Below, one piece after another: positions 39,695 through 51,205 of a DNA stretch of 64,000 nucleotides. The stretch is from Chloroflexota bacterium. GTDB lineage: Bacteria; Chloroflexota; Anaerolineae; Caldilineales; Caldilineaceae. Numbering within the stretch: position 1 is the stretch's first letter; the number at the start of each line of letters is the position of its first letter. The DNA lies in assembly GCA_018969295.1 (NCBI GenBank), contig JAGWYN010000016.1, positions 1 to 64,000 on the forward strand. Direction: 5' to 3'. Below the pieces are notes generated by a model. That model saw only the letters and a list, made by a program, of their open reading frames with translations, ran no database searches and was not told where the DNA came from. A program made the position numbers and the translations under genes.

Positions 39695-40846
39695 ATGACC
39701 AAGGATTGGATTTTCGACCTGTTGCTGGAGCTGACCGAAGAGGGCTATCGTGCGGTCGTGCGGCGAGCACCAGCCGGAACCGCCAGCGAACCGTTTGTGC
39801 TGCCGCTCCAGCATCCACACAACATTGGTCAGCAGTTGCTTGTAGAGAGCGACGACGACAGCCCTCTGCGTTCGGCTCAGTTTGCGCTCGCGCGCGAGGC
39901 AGGTGGCACACTTTTCCATGCCATCTTCACCGGCTCCATCCTCGAATGCTGGCAGCAGAGCTGGCAGCAGGCGTACAGCAGCCGAGCCACCCTGCGTGTG
40001 CAGTTGACCCTGGGCGATCTGCCGCTGCTGCGTGCGGTCCCTTGGGAATATCTCTACGACGACACCCGCGAAGAATTTCTGGCGCTGTCGGTCCACACCC
40101 CTCTGACCCGCCAACAAAAAACAGCGCACCAAATTCGACCGTTGACCACCGCAGCCCCGCTGCGCGTGCTGGTAGTGATGGCAGGGCCGGAGGGCTATCC
40201 CCCGCTGGCCGTCGGGCGAGACTGGCGCGCCCTCCTCGATACCGTCGACTACTTGGCCGCAGATGGGCGGATGACCTTTGAGCGGCTGGTGCGCCCGACC
40301 CTCTTCGACCTTCAAAGGCGTCTGCGCCAACAGCCCGTCCACCTTCTTCACTTTATCGGCTTTGCGGTCAACGACCCACAGCTGCAATGTGGCGTGCTGG
40401 TCTTTGAAGACGAAACCGGTCGCGGCCGGGCGGTGAGCGGGGAACATTTTGGCAGACTGCTGAGCGACCAGGACTCGCTGCGTCTGGCCCTGCTCGATGT
40501 GCGCAACGCGGCCCGATCCCAACGGATCGACCCTGGCAGCGACATCGCCGAACAGCTGGTACGCCGCGGGCTGCCAGCTGCCCTCTACCTCCCTTCCCGG
40601 CTGCGCGGGCGACCCTCTCTGGCTTTTTTGCACGAACTGTACGAGGGGATAGCCAACCTTCGCCCCGTCGACGAGGCAGTGGCCGAAGCCCGGCGTGCAG
40701 CCCTGCTCGAAGAGAGCGGGGCCAGCTGGGGGCTGCCCCAGCTGGTCAGTCGAGTCGGCGACGGTCAACTCTTTGCACGCCCTCTGCTGCACCCCACACC
40801 CACCAGGCCCCCCCGCTACCTTCGCTCTGTCCTGACCAAAGGATGA
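39695..40846 (+). CDS. CHAT-like domain protein without catalytic His/Cys
   Basis: A 383-residue protein that follows the CHAT (caspase HetF associated with TPRs) pattern: VPWEYLYDD near 116-123, APLRVLVVMAGP, LFDLQRRLRQQPVHLLHFIG, and a C-terminal GLPAALYLPS. In active CHAT proteases the strand ends in HF.GHG and a later one in LNAC. Here they read HFIGFA (Phe223 for His) and LLDVRN (Val269 for Cys), so proteolysis is not expected. It may serve as a scaffold or sensor. TlpA and MenG genes follow 12 and 4 bp apart. Confidence 0.65.
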   Translation: MTKDWIFDLLLELTEEGYRAVVRRAPAGTASEPFVLPLQHPHNIGQQLLVESDDDSPLRSAQFALAREAGGTLFHAIFTGSILECWQQSWQQAYSSRATLRVQLTLGDLPLLRAVPWEYLYDDTREEFLALSVHTPLTRQQKTAHQIRPLTTAAPLRVLVVMAGPEGYPPLAVGRDWRALLDTVDYLAADGRMTFERLVRPTLFDLQRRLRQQPVHLLHFIGFAVNDPQLQCGVLVFEDETGRGRAVSGEHFGRLLSDQDSLRLALLDVRNAARSQRIDPGSDIAEQLVRRGLPAALYLPSRLRGRPSLAFLHELYEGIANLRPVDEAVAEARRAALLEESGASWGLPQLVSRVGDGQLFARPLLHPTPTRPPRYLRSVLTKG

Positions 40847-40858
40847 GAAAAACGACCC

Positions 40859-41386
40859 ATGAAGCGATGGAGTGCACTTTTTCTGCTGCTGCTCTTGGTG
40901 GGCCCGGGCTGGGTCTGGTGGACAAAACCAGCCCCTCTCGCGGCCGAAAACCCCCGCCAGAAAGCCCAGCCTGCGGTCGGCCATCTGGCCCCCGACTTCC
41001 TGCTGCCCACACTCGATGGCGGCCAATTTCGCCTGAGCGACCAGCGAGGCAGAGCGGTGGTCCTCAACTTTTGGGCGACCTGGTGCGGACCTTGCCAGCG
41101 TGAGCTGCCCGCCCTCCAACGCGCAGCCGAACAGTATGCAGAGTTCGTCACCTTTGCGGCGGTCGACCAGGCCGAACCGATCCAACAAGTCCAAAGCTTC
41201 GCCGACAAATTTGGGTTGACCTTCACTGTGCCGCTGGACAGCACCCAGGAGGTCGGCGAACGCTACAACGTGCGAGGCCTGCCCACCACCTACTTTATCG
41301 ACTCTGCCGGGGTCATTCGCTCCATCTGGATGGGCGAGATGAACAGCATCATTCTGGCCGAACAGATTGTCAACCTGCTGAGGTGA
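40859..41386 (+). CDS. TlpA-family membrane-anchored thioredoxin
   Basis: A 175-residue AhpC/TSA-like thioredoxin with an N-terminal membrane anchor (ALFLLLLLVGPGWVWW) and the redox motif WCGPC (Cys76 and Cys79), plus the cis-proline region RGLPTTYFI. Facing the outside of the membrane, it would reduce disulfides of exported proteins, for example during cytochrome c maturation. Its partner in this operon is a CHAT-like protein upstream and MenG downstream. Confidence 0.92.
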   Translation: MKRWSALFLLLLLVGPGWVWWTKPAPLAAENPRQKAQPAVGHLAPDFLLPTLDGGQFRLSDQRGRAVVLNFWATWCGPCQRELPALQRAAEQYAEFVTFAAVDQAEPIQQVQSFADKFGLTFTVPLDSTQEVGERYNVRGLPTTYFIDSAGVIRSIWMGEMNSIILAEQIVNLLR

Positions 41387-41390
41387 AAAC

Positions 41391-42116
41391 ATGTTGCCGA
41401 CCAGCGACCAAAAACCATTCTATGTCAATCAAATGTTTGCACGGATCGCACCGACCTACGATCGGATGAACCGCCTGATGACCTTTGGGCAGGATCGACA
41501 CTGGCGGCGCGAGTTGATCGAGCACTGCAACCTGCCGCCGCATGGCAGTCTGCTGGACGTCGGCACAGGCACCGGCGACATCGCCTATACAGCCTTGCAG
41601 CGCAACCCCGCCCTGCAGGCGGTCGGCTCCGATTTCACCTACGAAATGATGGCGGCAGGCAGGGGCAAAGTCCCCGGAGTTCTGCTGCCTTTCCTCCAGG
41701 CCGACACCTACGCACTCCCCTTTGCCGACAACAGCTTCGACGCAGTGGTCAGCGGCTTCCTGGTGCGCAACGTCGTCGACCGGGTAGCTGCCTTCCGCGA
41801 AATGGTGCGCGTGGTCCGACCCGGCGGGCGGGTTGTCTGTCTGGAGACCACCCCGCCCGCCAATACGCTGCTGGGCCCGCTCTTCCGCCTCTATTTCTTC
41901 CAGATCGTACCGCTGATCGGCTCGTGGATCGCCCGGGACCGCCAGGCCTACGCCTACCTGCCCCACAGCACAGTCGAGTTTCCAGAACCTGAAGAGCTGG
42001 CACGGATGATGGAACAGGCAGGGCTGCACTACGTTCATTATGTAGAACGCATGCTGGGTGCAGTGGCGATCCACGTGGGGATCAAACTGGCCGATCCGCC
42101 GGAGGGGCAGCTCTGA
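41391..42116 (+). CDS. menG: Demethylmenaquinone methyltransferase (UbiE/MenG)
   Basis: A 241-residue SAM-dependent methyltransferase for the last step of menaquinone synthesis. PTYDRMNRLMTFGQDRHWRR near the N-terminus and LLDVGTGTGDIA (SAM motif I) are diagnostic, and FREMVRVVRPGGRVVCLE is the family's post-II region. It starts 4 bp after the TlpA gene. Among known C-methyltransferases in this family, menaquinone is the likely substrate in Chloroflexota. Confidence 0.92.
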   Translation: MLPTSDQKPFYVNQMFARIAPTYDRMNRLMTFGQDRHWRRELIEHCNLPPHGSLLDVGTGTGDIAYTALQRNPALQAVGSDFTYEMMAAGRGKVPGVLLPFLQADTYALPFADNSFDAVVSGFLVRNVVDRVAAFREMVRVVRPGGRVVCLETTPPANTLLGPLFRLYFFQIVPLIGSWIARDRQAYAYLPHSTVEFPEPEELARMMEQAGLHYVHYVERMLGAVAIHVGIKLADPPEGQL

Positions 42117-42246
42117 CCGAACAAGCTGGCAGCGCCCCTGCAAAGGATAGAATTCATAGACGGCCCTACGGTCAAGCTTGTAGGGGGTCCTAGGAGAGCA
42201 GAGGCGCACAAAAATTTTCAGCCATGCGAACCAGTGCGCCACAAAA

Positions 42247-42266
42247 GGAGGAAAGCGGTTTCCTCC
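42247..42266 (+). promoter_or_regulatory. Hairpin that buries a Shine-Dalgarno-like GGAGGAAA
   Basis: GGAGGAAA (42247-42254) and TTTCCTCC (42259-42266) form a perfect 8-bp stem with a GCGG loop. The left arm is a strong anti-16S match, so the hairpin could hide a ribosome site ahead of the methyltransferase gene or simply be a processing stem. Confidence 0.45.
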
Positions 42267-42293
42267 ACCCTGGTGGGGAAAGCCGCCAAACCG

Positions 42294-43067
42294 ATGATGA
42301 AAACGCTCGATCTGCACGGGGAAAGGGCTGCTCGGCGGGGCAACCCCAGTTTTGTCTGGCGGGCCGGACAGGATCGTCGGCTGGCGATGATCCTCGAATG
42401 GGGGCTGGCTGGCCGCAGCCAGGTCGACGACATTTTGGTCGATGGCTGCGGGGTCGGCATGTATGTTCGGGCGCTGGCCCCCTATACAGAACGGATCAGC
42501 GGCATCGACATCGAGCAGGAGCATCTGGCGATCGCTGCGCGCACGGTGCCCTCTGCCCTGCTGGCGCTGGCTGCCGCTGAAGCATTGCCCTTCGCCAGCA
42601 GCACGGTCGATCTGGTGTTGAGCCATGAAGTGCTCGAACATGTGGCGGACGACCGGGCTGCCGTCGCCGAGATGGTCCGTGTGCTGCGCCCAGGGGGACG
42701 GGCTGTGATCTTCGTGCCCAACCGCTGGTACCCCTTCGAAACCCACGGCATTTATTGGCAGGGGCGCTATCGTTTCGGCAACATCCCGCTGGTCAACTAT
42801 CTGCCCGACCGGCTGCGCAGCCAGCTGGCCCCCCATGTGCGGGCCTATACGGCGGATGGGCTGCGCCGTCTCTTTGTCGGGCAGCCGGTGCGCGTGCTCC
42901 ACCACACCCAGATCTTTCCGGGCTACGACAATCTGGTCCAGCGGCGGCCAGGACTCGGGCGCTGGCTGCGCCGGGTGACCTACGTGCTGGAAGAGTCGCC
43001 GCTGTGCTGCGTGGGGCTGAGCCATCTGCTGGTGGTCGAACGTGTTGTGACAGAACCGGCCCGCTGA
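42294..43067 (+). CDS. Class I SAM-dependent methyltransferase, substrate unknown
   Basis: A methyltransferase of about 257 residues with motif I LVDGCGVGMYVRALAP, acidic motif II GIDIEQEH, and VLEHVADDRAAVAEMVRVLRPGGRAVIFVPN. The C-terminal half looks like that of glycolipid or surface-sugar methyltransferases (FETHGIYWQGRYRFGNIP). The start is uncertain: ATG at 42294 is preferred, but an in-frame GTG at 42234 upstream of a hairpin is possible. It precedes the second PBP gene by 22 bp, so it may act in envelope synthesis. Confidence 0.8.
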   Translation: MMKTLDLHGERAARRGNPSFVWRAGQDRRLAMILEWGLAGRSQVDDILVDGCGVGMYVRALAPYTERISGIDIEQEHLAIAARTVPSALLALAAAEALPFASSTVDLVLSHEVLEHVADDRAAVAEMVRVLRPGGRAVIFVPNRWYPFETHGIYWQGRYRFGNIPLVNYLPDRLRSQLAPHVRAYTADGLRRLFVGQPVRVLHHTQIFPGYDNLVQRRPGLGRWLRRVTYVLEESPLCCVGLSHLLVVERVVTEPAR

Positions 43068-43089
43068 ACGGGCAGGAGATGGAGAAGGC

Positions 43090-46161
<3,072 letters not shown>

Positions 46162-46172
46162 AGGAGCTTGCC

Positions 46173-46973
46173 ATGCCAACCATTCTTGTGACCAACGACG
46201 ACGGAGTCTTTGCCCCTGGACTCCTGGCCCTCAAACAGGAGCTGCGGCAGGTCGCCGACGTACTTGTGCTGGCCCCCGAACGCAACTGGAGCGCGTCCAG
46301 CCACATCAAAACCATGCACAAGCCACTGCGTATCCACCCGACCACCCTGGCCGACGGCAGCGCGGCCTACAGCAGCAGCGGTAGCCCCACCGACTGCGTG
46401 GCGCTGGCCATGGGAGGAGCGCTGGGCATTGTGCCAGATCTGGTGGTCGCCGGTGTCAACGCCGGATACAACCTCGGCATCGACGTGACCTACAGCGGGA
46501 CCGTCGCCTGCGCCATGGAGGCGGTGATCAAACGGGTGCCCGGCATCGCCGTCAGCACCGCCAGTTTCGGCGAAGACCACTGCGACGCCGCGACCGCACG
46601 CCAGCTCTCGGCCGCCGTCGCCAGCCAAATTGCCGCCCACCTCCTGGCCGAGGCTGCACCGGCCCATACCCTGCTCAACATCAATGTGCCGCCCCGCCCG
46701 GCAGCTGGGCTCCGGGTCACCCGCATGGGCCATCGCCACTACACAGCCAACGAAGTCGAGCGACGGCAAGACCCTTCTGGACGCCCGTATTACTGGCTGG
46801 GAGGCGCACAGCCGGTCGACGAGGATGACCTGGACACCGACGTGGGGGCCGTCAAGGCCGGCTATGTCAGCGTGACCCCCATCTCGCTCGACCTGACCGA
46901 TCGGCGCTCCCTGCCCCAGCTGCGCGAGTGGGCCCTGTTTGCGGCGGCTCTCCCGACAGGAGGTACAGGATGA
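46173..46973 (+). CDS. surE: 5'-nucleotidase SurE
   Basis: A 266-residue SurE phosphatase. The metal-binding NDDG at the N-terminus, SGSPTDCVA, and VNAGYNLGIDVTYSGTVACA are the family motifs. It dephosphorylates nucleoside 5'- and 3'-monophosphates in the cytoplasm. It lies 11 bp after the PBP gene and overlaps the next gene by an ATGA. Confidence 0.95.
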   Translation: MPTILVTNDDGVFAPGLLALKQELRQVADVLVLAPERNWSASSHIKTMHKPLRIHPTTLADGSAAYSSSGSPTDCVALAMGGALGIVPDLVVAGVNAGYNLGIDVTYSGTVACAMEAVIKRVPGIAVSTASFGEDHCDAATARQLSAAVASQIAAHLLAEAAPAHTLLNINVPPRPAAGLRVTRMGHRHYTANEVERRQDPSGRPYYWLGGAQPVDEDDLDTDVGAVKAGYVSVTPISLDLTDRRSLPQLREWALFAAALPTGGTG

Positions 46974-47866
46974 TCTTCGCCGCCAAACCGGCGCCCGAGC
47001 GGTGGGAGGGGGCTGTTGCCATCCTTTGGCTTGTCCTGGTCGACCTGCTGGCAGTCGTCTGGGCGCTGCGCCGCCCGATCGACTGGCTGCAGTTTCTCCT
47101 CTTCCTGGGCGTGGTCGCCAGCGTACCGCTGTTGATCGTTCTCTTCTACCGGACCTGGGCAGCCTTTACACTCGAATACTGGATCGACCGCAACGCCATT
47201 ACGCTCCGCTGGGCACATCTGCAGCAGGTCATTCCAACCCAAGGGGTACAGGCAGTCGAACTGGCTGGGACAACGCTGGCAAGAGAGAAAAGGGAGGTCT
47301 TGCACCGCTGGCCCTTGCCCTTTCTGGCGTTGGCTGACCAGCCCACCCCCCATGCAGTCAACCTCTGTGCCACGCAGACGCCCAGCGAATGCCTTGTGCT
47401 GCGGACAACCACTGGCGTCTACGCACTTTCCCCCGCCGACCCAGAGGGTTTTGTCGCAGCCCTGCAGAGCCGTTACCCGTTGGGGGCCACCCAGATCGTG
47501 GAAGCCCAACGGGTCCAACGTAACTGGCTGACCCGCCTCCTTGCCGAGGATCGGCAGGGTGCCTGGCTGCTGCTGCTGGGGTTGGCCGGTGTGCTGCTGC
47601 TCTTTGCCGTGTTGACGATCCGCTTCCCTGATTTGCCCGATGTTTTGGCTGTTCGCTACAATAGTCGGGGATTACCAGAAGAGATTCGCTCCAAAAGTGC
47701 GCTCTTTCGCCTGCTGGCCATCGGCCTGCTGGCCTGGATCGTCAATGCAGCAGGCGGGCTCTGGCTGGCAAAAGAAGGGCAACGGATCGGGGCCCACATG
47801 TTGTGGGGCGGTGCCATTGTCGTGCAGCTATTTTTGCTGCTGGCACTCGTGAACCTGATCACATAA
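46970..47866 (+). CDS. Membrane protein with bacterial PH-like domain
   Basis: A 298-residue protein: two N-terminal membrane helices, then a PH-like part (TLEYWIDRNAITLRWAHLQQVIP, followed by LRTTTGVYALSPADPEGFVAAL) and two or more C-terminal helices (LLLLGLAGVLLLFAVLT, RLLAIGLLAWIVNAAGG and a last helix). The PH segment looks like DUF1648/bPH2-type membrane proteins that are widespread in Chloroflexota. It is translationally coupled to surE. Function unknown. Confidence 0.75.
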   Translation: MIFAAKPAPERWEGAVAILWLVLVDLLAVVWALRRPIDWLQFLLFLGVVASVPLLIVLFYRTWAAFTLEYWIDRNAITLRWAHLQQVIPTQGVQAVELAGTTLAREKREVLHRWPLPFLALADQPTPHAVNLCATQTPSECLVLRTTTGVYALSPADPEGFVAALQSRYPLGATQIVEAQRVQRNWLTRLLAEDRQGAWLLLLGLAGVLLLFAVLTIRFPDLPDVLAVRYNSRGLPEEIRSKSALFRLLAIGLLAWIVNAAGGLWLAKEGQRIGAHMLWGGAIVVQLFLLLALVNLIT

Positions 47867-47890
47867 ACGAACCAAGGTAAGGATTTGGGT

Positions 47891-48688
47891 GTGAGCGATT
47901 CCAGCCAGACGGTTTTTTTGAGTATTGTGATACCTGCCTACAACGAAGAACGCCGTCTGCCCCCCTCGTTGCAAAAAATTGTCGCCTATCTACAAGAGCA
48001 GCCCTACACCAGCGAAATTCTCATCGTCGAGAACGGGTCGACCGACGCCACAACCGCTGTGGTCGAGTCGTTTATTGCCGAATACCAGCCAACCTGCCCA
48101 AACACCCAGCTGACCCTGCTGCACAGCAGCCCGGGCAAAGGGGCTGCTGTCAAAAGAGGGATGCTGGTCGCGCGCGGCGAATACCGGTTTGTCTGCGACG
48201 CCGATCTGGCCATGCCGATCGCAGAAGTGGCCAAGTTTCTGCCACCCGTCCACGCAGAGGGCACCTTCGGTGTCGCCATCGCCAGCCGAGAGCTGCCAGG
48301 CGCCGTGCGCTACCACGAACCCACCTACCGACACATCATGGGCCGGGTCTTCAATCTGCTGGTGAGGCTGCTGGCCGTGCCCGGCATCCAGGATACCCAG
48401 TGTGGATTCAAAATGTTCACAGGGGCCGCTGCCACCCGCGTGTTTCCGCTGCAACGCATCGACGGCTGGGGATTCGACGTCGAAGTGCTCTACATCGCTC
48501 GCCAGCACGGAATCCGGCTGGTCGAGGTGCCCATCCACTGGTACTATCAGAGCGATAGCCGAGTCCGCCCGGTGCAAGACACCCTCAACATGGTGCGCGA
48601 ACTGCTCAAAATTCGGCGCAACGGCCGCGCCGGCCTCTACGCCGTGGCAGCCTCGGGGACACGCTTTGCCTCCCCGCACGACCTGTAG
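47891..48688 (+). CDS. GT2 family glycosyltransferase (dolichyl-phosphate glucosyltransferase-like)
   Basis: A 265-residue family 2 glycosyltransferase. SIVIPAYNEERRLPPSL, IVENGSTDAT, FVCDADLAMP (metal-binding DxD-like), and TQCGFKMFTGAAA with DGWGFDVEVLY match ALG5-type enzymes that transfer a sugar from UDP to a polyprenyl phosphate. The GTG at 47891 is chosen, with AAGGA 7 bp upstream. It probably loads glucose or a related sugar onto undecaprenyl phosphate for envelope glycans, in line with the PBP and PH genes upstream. Confidence 0.9.
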   Translation: MSDSSQTVFLSIVIPAYNEERRLPPSLQKIVAYLQEQPYTSEILIVENGSTDATTAVVESFIAEYQPTCPNTQLTLLHSSPGKGAAVKRGMLVARGEYRFVCDADLAMPIAEVAKFLPPVHAEGTFGVAIASRELPGAVRYHEPTYRHIMGRVFNLLVRLLAVPGIQDTQCGFKMFTGAAATRVFPLQRIDGWGFDVEVLYIARQHGIRLVEVPIHWYYQSDSRVRPVQDTLNMVRELLKIRRNGRAGLYAVAASGTRFASPHDL

Positions 48689-48759
48689 TATCATGGCCTG
48701 CCATTGAGAAGTCATCCCAGCCCTTCACGAATGCGAAGAACGCCCACTTCTGCTCTGCG

Positions 48760-48791
48760 CCTTCGTGTGAGGCAGCCTTCGTGTGAGGCAG
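48760..48791. repeat. Exact 16-bp tandem duplication
   Basis: CCTTCGTGTGAGGCAG occurs twice back to back (48760-48775 and 48776-48791) in the noncoding gap between the GT2 gene and etfB. Confidence 0.9.
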
Positions 48792-48815
48792 GCTCCTGAA
48801 CCCGGCTTCTCTCGG

Positions 48816-48845
48816 GGTGAAAACAAAGACGTTTTCACCTTTTTT
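48816..48845 (+). terminator. Rho-independent terminator between the GT2 gene and etfB
   Basis: GGTGAAAAC (48816-48824) and GTTTTCACC (48831-48839) form a perfect 9-bp stem with a 6-nt loop, followed by six T (48840-48845). It ends the long envelope operon; it lies 85 bp before etfB, so it separates etfBA from it. Confidence 0.88.
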
Positions 48846-48930
48846 GTTGTGACCGATTGCCCTGCTGTGCTGCTGCAGAAGGGCAGCCGGCCTCTCGATC
48901 CCTTTTCAAAGACTACCGGAGGACAAACAC

Positions 48931-49707
48931 GTGAAAATTGCTGTTCTCGTCAAACAGACGCCAGACACAGCCGAACTGTCCAGGGTGGCAGCCGAGGATG
49001 TGCGCAGTGGCCAGATCAAGGCGCCCCTGGTCATCAACCCGTGGGATGAATTTGCCGCCGAGGAGGCAATCCTCCTGGGCGAACGCTACAGCGCCACTTC
49101 GGTGGCGATCAGCCTGGGACTGCCCAGCGCCGTCGACGTGCTCAAACATGCGCTGGCCATGGGTGTGGGAGCAGCGACGCTGGTCGACAGCCGCTCGCTG
49201 CAGGGCGGCGATCTCTGGACGACAGCCTCTGTCCTGGCAGCCGCCGTGCAGGCCGAAGGAGCCGACCTGGTCTTGACCGGCCGCCAGAGCGTCGACGACA
49301 ACAGCGGTGCCGTCGCCGCTGGCGTGGCAGCGTACCTGGGCTGGCCTCTGGTCAGTGCCGTCTGCCAGATTGTCGAGATCGCCGACAACCAGATCACCGT
49401 AGAACGGCTGATCGAGGGCGCACAAGAGAGGATTCGTGTGCCGCTTCCTGCGGTCCTCAGCGTCAACAAAGAGATCAACGAACCCCGCTATCCCAGTTTT
49501 ATCGGGATTCGCAAAGCCAACAAGGCCTCCATTCCCGTGGTCTCTGCAGCCAGCCTCGGCGTCGCTGCCGAAAGCGCCCGCACCCAGTGGCGCAACCTGC
49601 GCAAACCGGAAGAACGGCCACAGAGCTGCCACTGGATCGAAGGTGCCTCGGCCGCCGAACAGGCCGCCAGGCTGGTCGATCTCCTGCTGGCCGAAAAAGT
49701 GATCTAG
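48931..49707 (+). CDS. etfB: Electron transfer flavoprotein beta subunit EtfB
   Basis: A 258-residue ETF beta subunit that binds AMP or FAD and receives electrons from acyl-CoA or other dehydrogenases. MKIAVLVKQTPDTAE at the start, LVINPWDEFAAEEAI, VLTGRQSVDDNSG and the LPAVLSVNKEINEPRYPSF loop are typical. The start is GTG at 48931 with CGGAGGA ahead. etfA follows 10 bp later. Confidence 0.95.
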   Translation: MKIAVLVKQTPDTAELSRVAAEDVRSGQIKAPLVINPWDEFAAEEAILLGERYSATSVAISLGLPSAVDVLKHALAMGVGAATLVDSRSLQGGDLWTTASVLAAAVQAEGADLVLTGRQSVDDNSGAVAAGVAAYLGWPLVSAVCQIVEIADNQITVERLIEGAQERIRVPLPAVLSVNKEINEPRYPSFIGIRKANKASIPVVSAASLGVAAESARTQWRNLRKPEERPQSCHWIEGASAAEQAARLVDLLLAEKVI

Positions 49708-49717
49708 GAGGAAAGCG

Positions 49718-50698
49718 ATGTCTGTCCTGGTTTGGATCGAACAAAATCAGAGCGGCCTGGTAGCCAGCTCCTGTGAAGTGTTGGGCAAAGCCCGAGAGAT
49801 CGCCGGGCAGCTCGGCGTGCCGGTCGTAGCCGCTGTTGTCGGCGCAGATTCGACGGCCGCTGAAGCGGCCCGTGTCTACGGTGCCGACCGCGTGCTGGCA
49901 CTGGTCAGCCCCCTGTTGGCCCAGTATCGGTTGAGCGGCTGTGTTGCGGCGCTGCGCCTGGCCGCGGAGCACGCTGCGGCGACAGTCATTCTGACAGCAG
50001 CCACGATCCGGGGCCGCGAGGTCGCGGCCACCCTGGCCCACCAGCTAGGGGCCGGGTACGCCCCGGAGGCCGTCGACCTGGGTGTGGAGACAGGTCGGCT
50101 GGTGGCCGTGCGCTCGATTTATTCCAACAACCTGTTGGTGGATGTCACCTTTACCAGCGCAGTTCAGGTGGCCAGCATACGCCCGCGCTCGTTCCCATTT
50201 CCAGCAACCTGCTCCACGGCCAGCCCCGTCGTCCTGCTCGACCCGGGGCTGGCCGAAGCCGATCTGCGCGAGCAACTGCTGGCGACCCGCAACACCGACA
50301 ACGGCGAAGTCAGCCTGGCCGACGCTGCCATCATTGTCTCTGGCGGCCGCGGGGTCGCGCAAAATCCCAGCCAGGGCTTTGCACTGGTGGCCGAGCTGGC
50401 TGGGGTGCTCGGTGCAGCGGTCGGCGCCAGCCGGGCTGCTGTAGACGCCGGCTATATCCCCTACAAACACCAGGTCGGGCAAACGGGCAGAACTGTCAAA
50501 CCCGACCTCTACATTGCTGCCGGGATCAGCGGCGCGATCCAGCACCTGGCCGGCATGGGGGGGAGCAAACGGATCGTCGCGATCAACCCAGACAAAGCTG
50601 CACCGATCTTTGAAAAGGCACACTACGGCGTTGCCGGCGACCTTTTCCAGGTGCTGCCTGCCCTGACCGCTGAACTCAAAAAGCGGCTGGGGCGCTGA
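49718..50698 (+). CDS. etfA: Electron transfer flavoprotein alpha subunit EtfA
   Basis: A 326-residue ETF alpha subunit. The C-terminal FAD domain shows GASRAAVDAGYIPYKHQVGQ, KPDLYIAAGISGAIQHLAG and INPDKAAPIFEKAHYG, the standard pattern. With EtfB it passes electrons to a membrane ETF:quinone oxidoreductase, or in a bifurcating complex. No dehydrogenase gene is next to it, so its electron donor is unknown. Confidence 0.96.
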   Translation: MSVLVWIEQNQSGLVASSCEVLGKAREIAGQLGVPVVAAVVGADSTAAEAARVYGADRVLALVSPLLAQYRLSGCVAALRLAAEHAAATVILTAATIRGREVAATLAHQLGAGYAPEAVDLGVETGRLVAVRSIYSNNLLVDVTFTSAVQVASIRPRSFPFPATCSTASPVVLLDPGLAEADLREQLLATRNTDNGEVSLADAAIIVSGGRGVAQNPSQGFALVAELAGVLGAAVGASRAAVDAGYIPYKHQVGQTGRTVKPDLYIAAGISGAIQHLAGMGGSKRIVAINPDKAAPIFEKAHYGVAGDLFQVLPALTAELKKRLGR

Positions 50699-50827
50699 AA
50701 TGTCCTTTTCTCACGGCCAGAACGGGGGACAACTGTCCCTAGACAGCTTGCCAGCTGCGGAGTAGAATGGGGAGTGACAAACCCATAAAGCTGCGAGGCA
50801 GCAGAAAGGCGATGCCTATTCTCTCCA

Positions 50828-51079
50828 ATGCCATCAGCTGGCTATTTGCGCCGTTGTCGCCGCAACCGGCGACGCGGCATCGACCAAGTTCAGGCAGTGC
50901 ACGGAGACATCGAAGCCCGCTGTGTGTGCGGGAAACCGACGGTTGCGTTGGGGTTATGCACGACGTTGCGCCCCCAAGGGGAGCCTTTCCCCAATTATGT
51001 GGTGCTCTGCCAGCAGTGTGTTGCGCTGGCAGAGGAAGAGGGGATGGAAATTGTCTGGCTGACCGACGTCGCGGTCTGA
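50828..51079 (+). CDS. Small Cys-pair protein, function unknown
   Basis: An 83-residue protein with a basic N-terminus (LRRCRRNRRRG) and two Cys pairs, CVCG and LCQQC, 30 residues apart, which could bind one zinc ion. The rest has an acidic C-terminus (LAEEEGMEIVWLTDVAV). No family recognised. A terminator hairpin follows directly, which supports it being a real transcription unit. Start at the ATG at 50828. Confidence 0.45.
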   Translation: MPSAGYLRRCRRNRRRGIDQVQAVHGDIEARCVCGKPTVALGLCTTLRPQGEPFPNYVVLCQQCVALAEEEGMEIVWLTDVAV

Positions 51080-51086
51080 CCCTTCC

Positions 51087-51123
51087 CTCCCCACGCTTGT
51101 AAGCCCAGGCGTGGGGAGAGCGT
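51087..51123 (+). terminator. Rho-independent terminator after the small Cys-pair gene
   Basis: CTCCCCACGC (51087-51096) pairs perfectly with GCGTGGGGAG (51109-51118), with a 12-nt loop and a short TTTT a few bases downstream. Confidence 0.65.
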
Positions 51124-51205
51124 TTTGTGTGCACGAAAAGAGAGGGGCGCTTCCCACCGAGCAGCAGTTTGGTTGTTGTAGGTGCAGGATGCGACCAGGC
51201 GCCTG

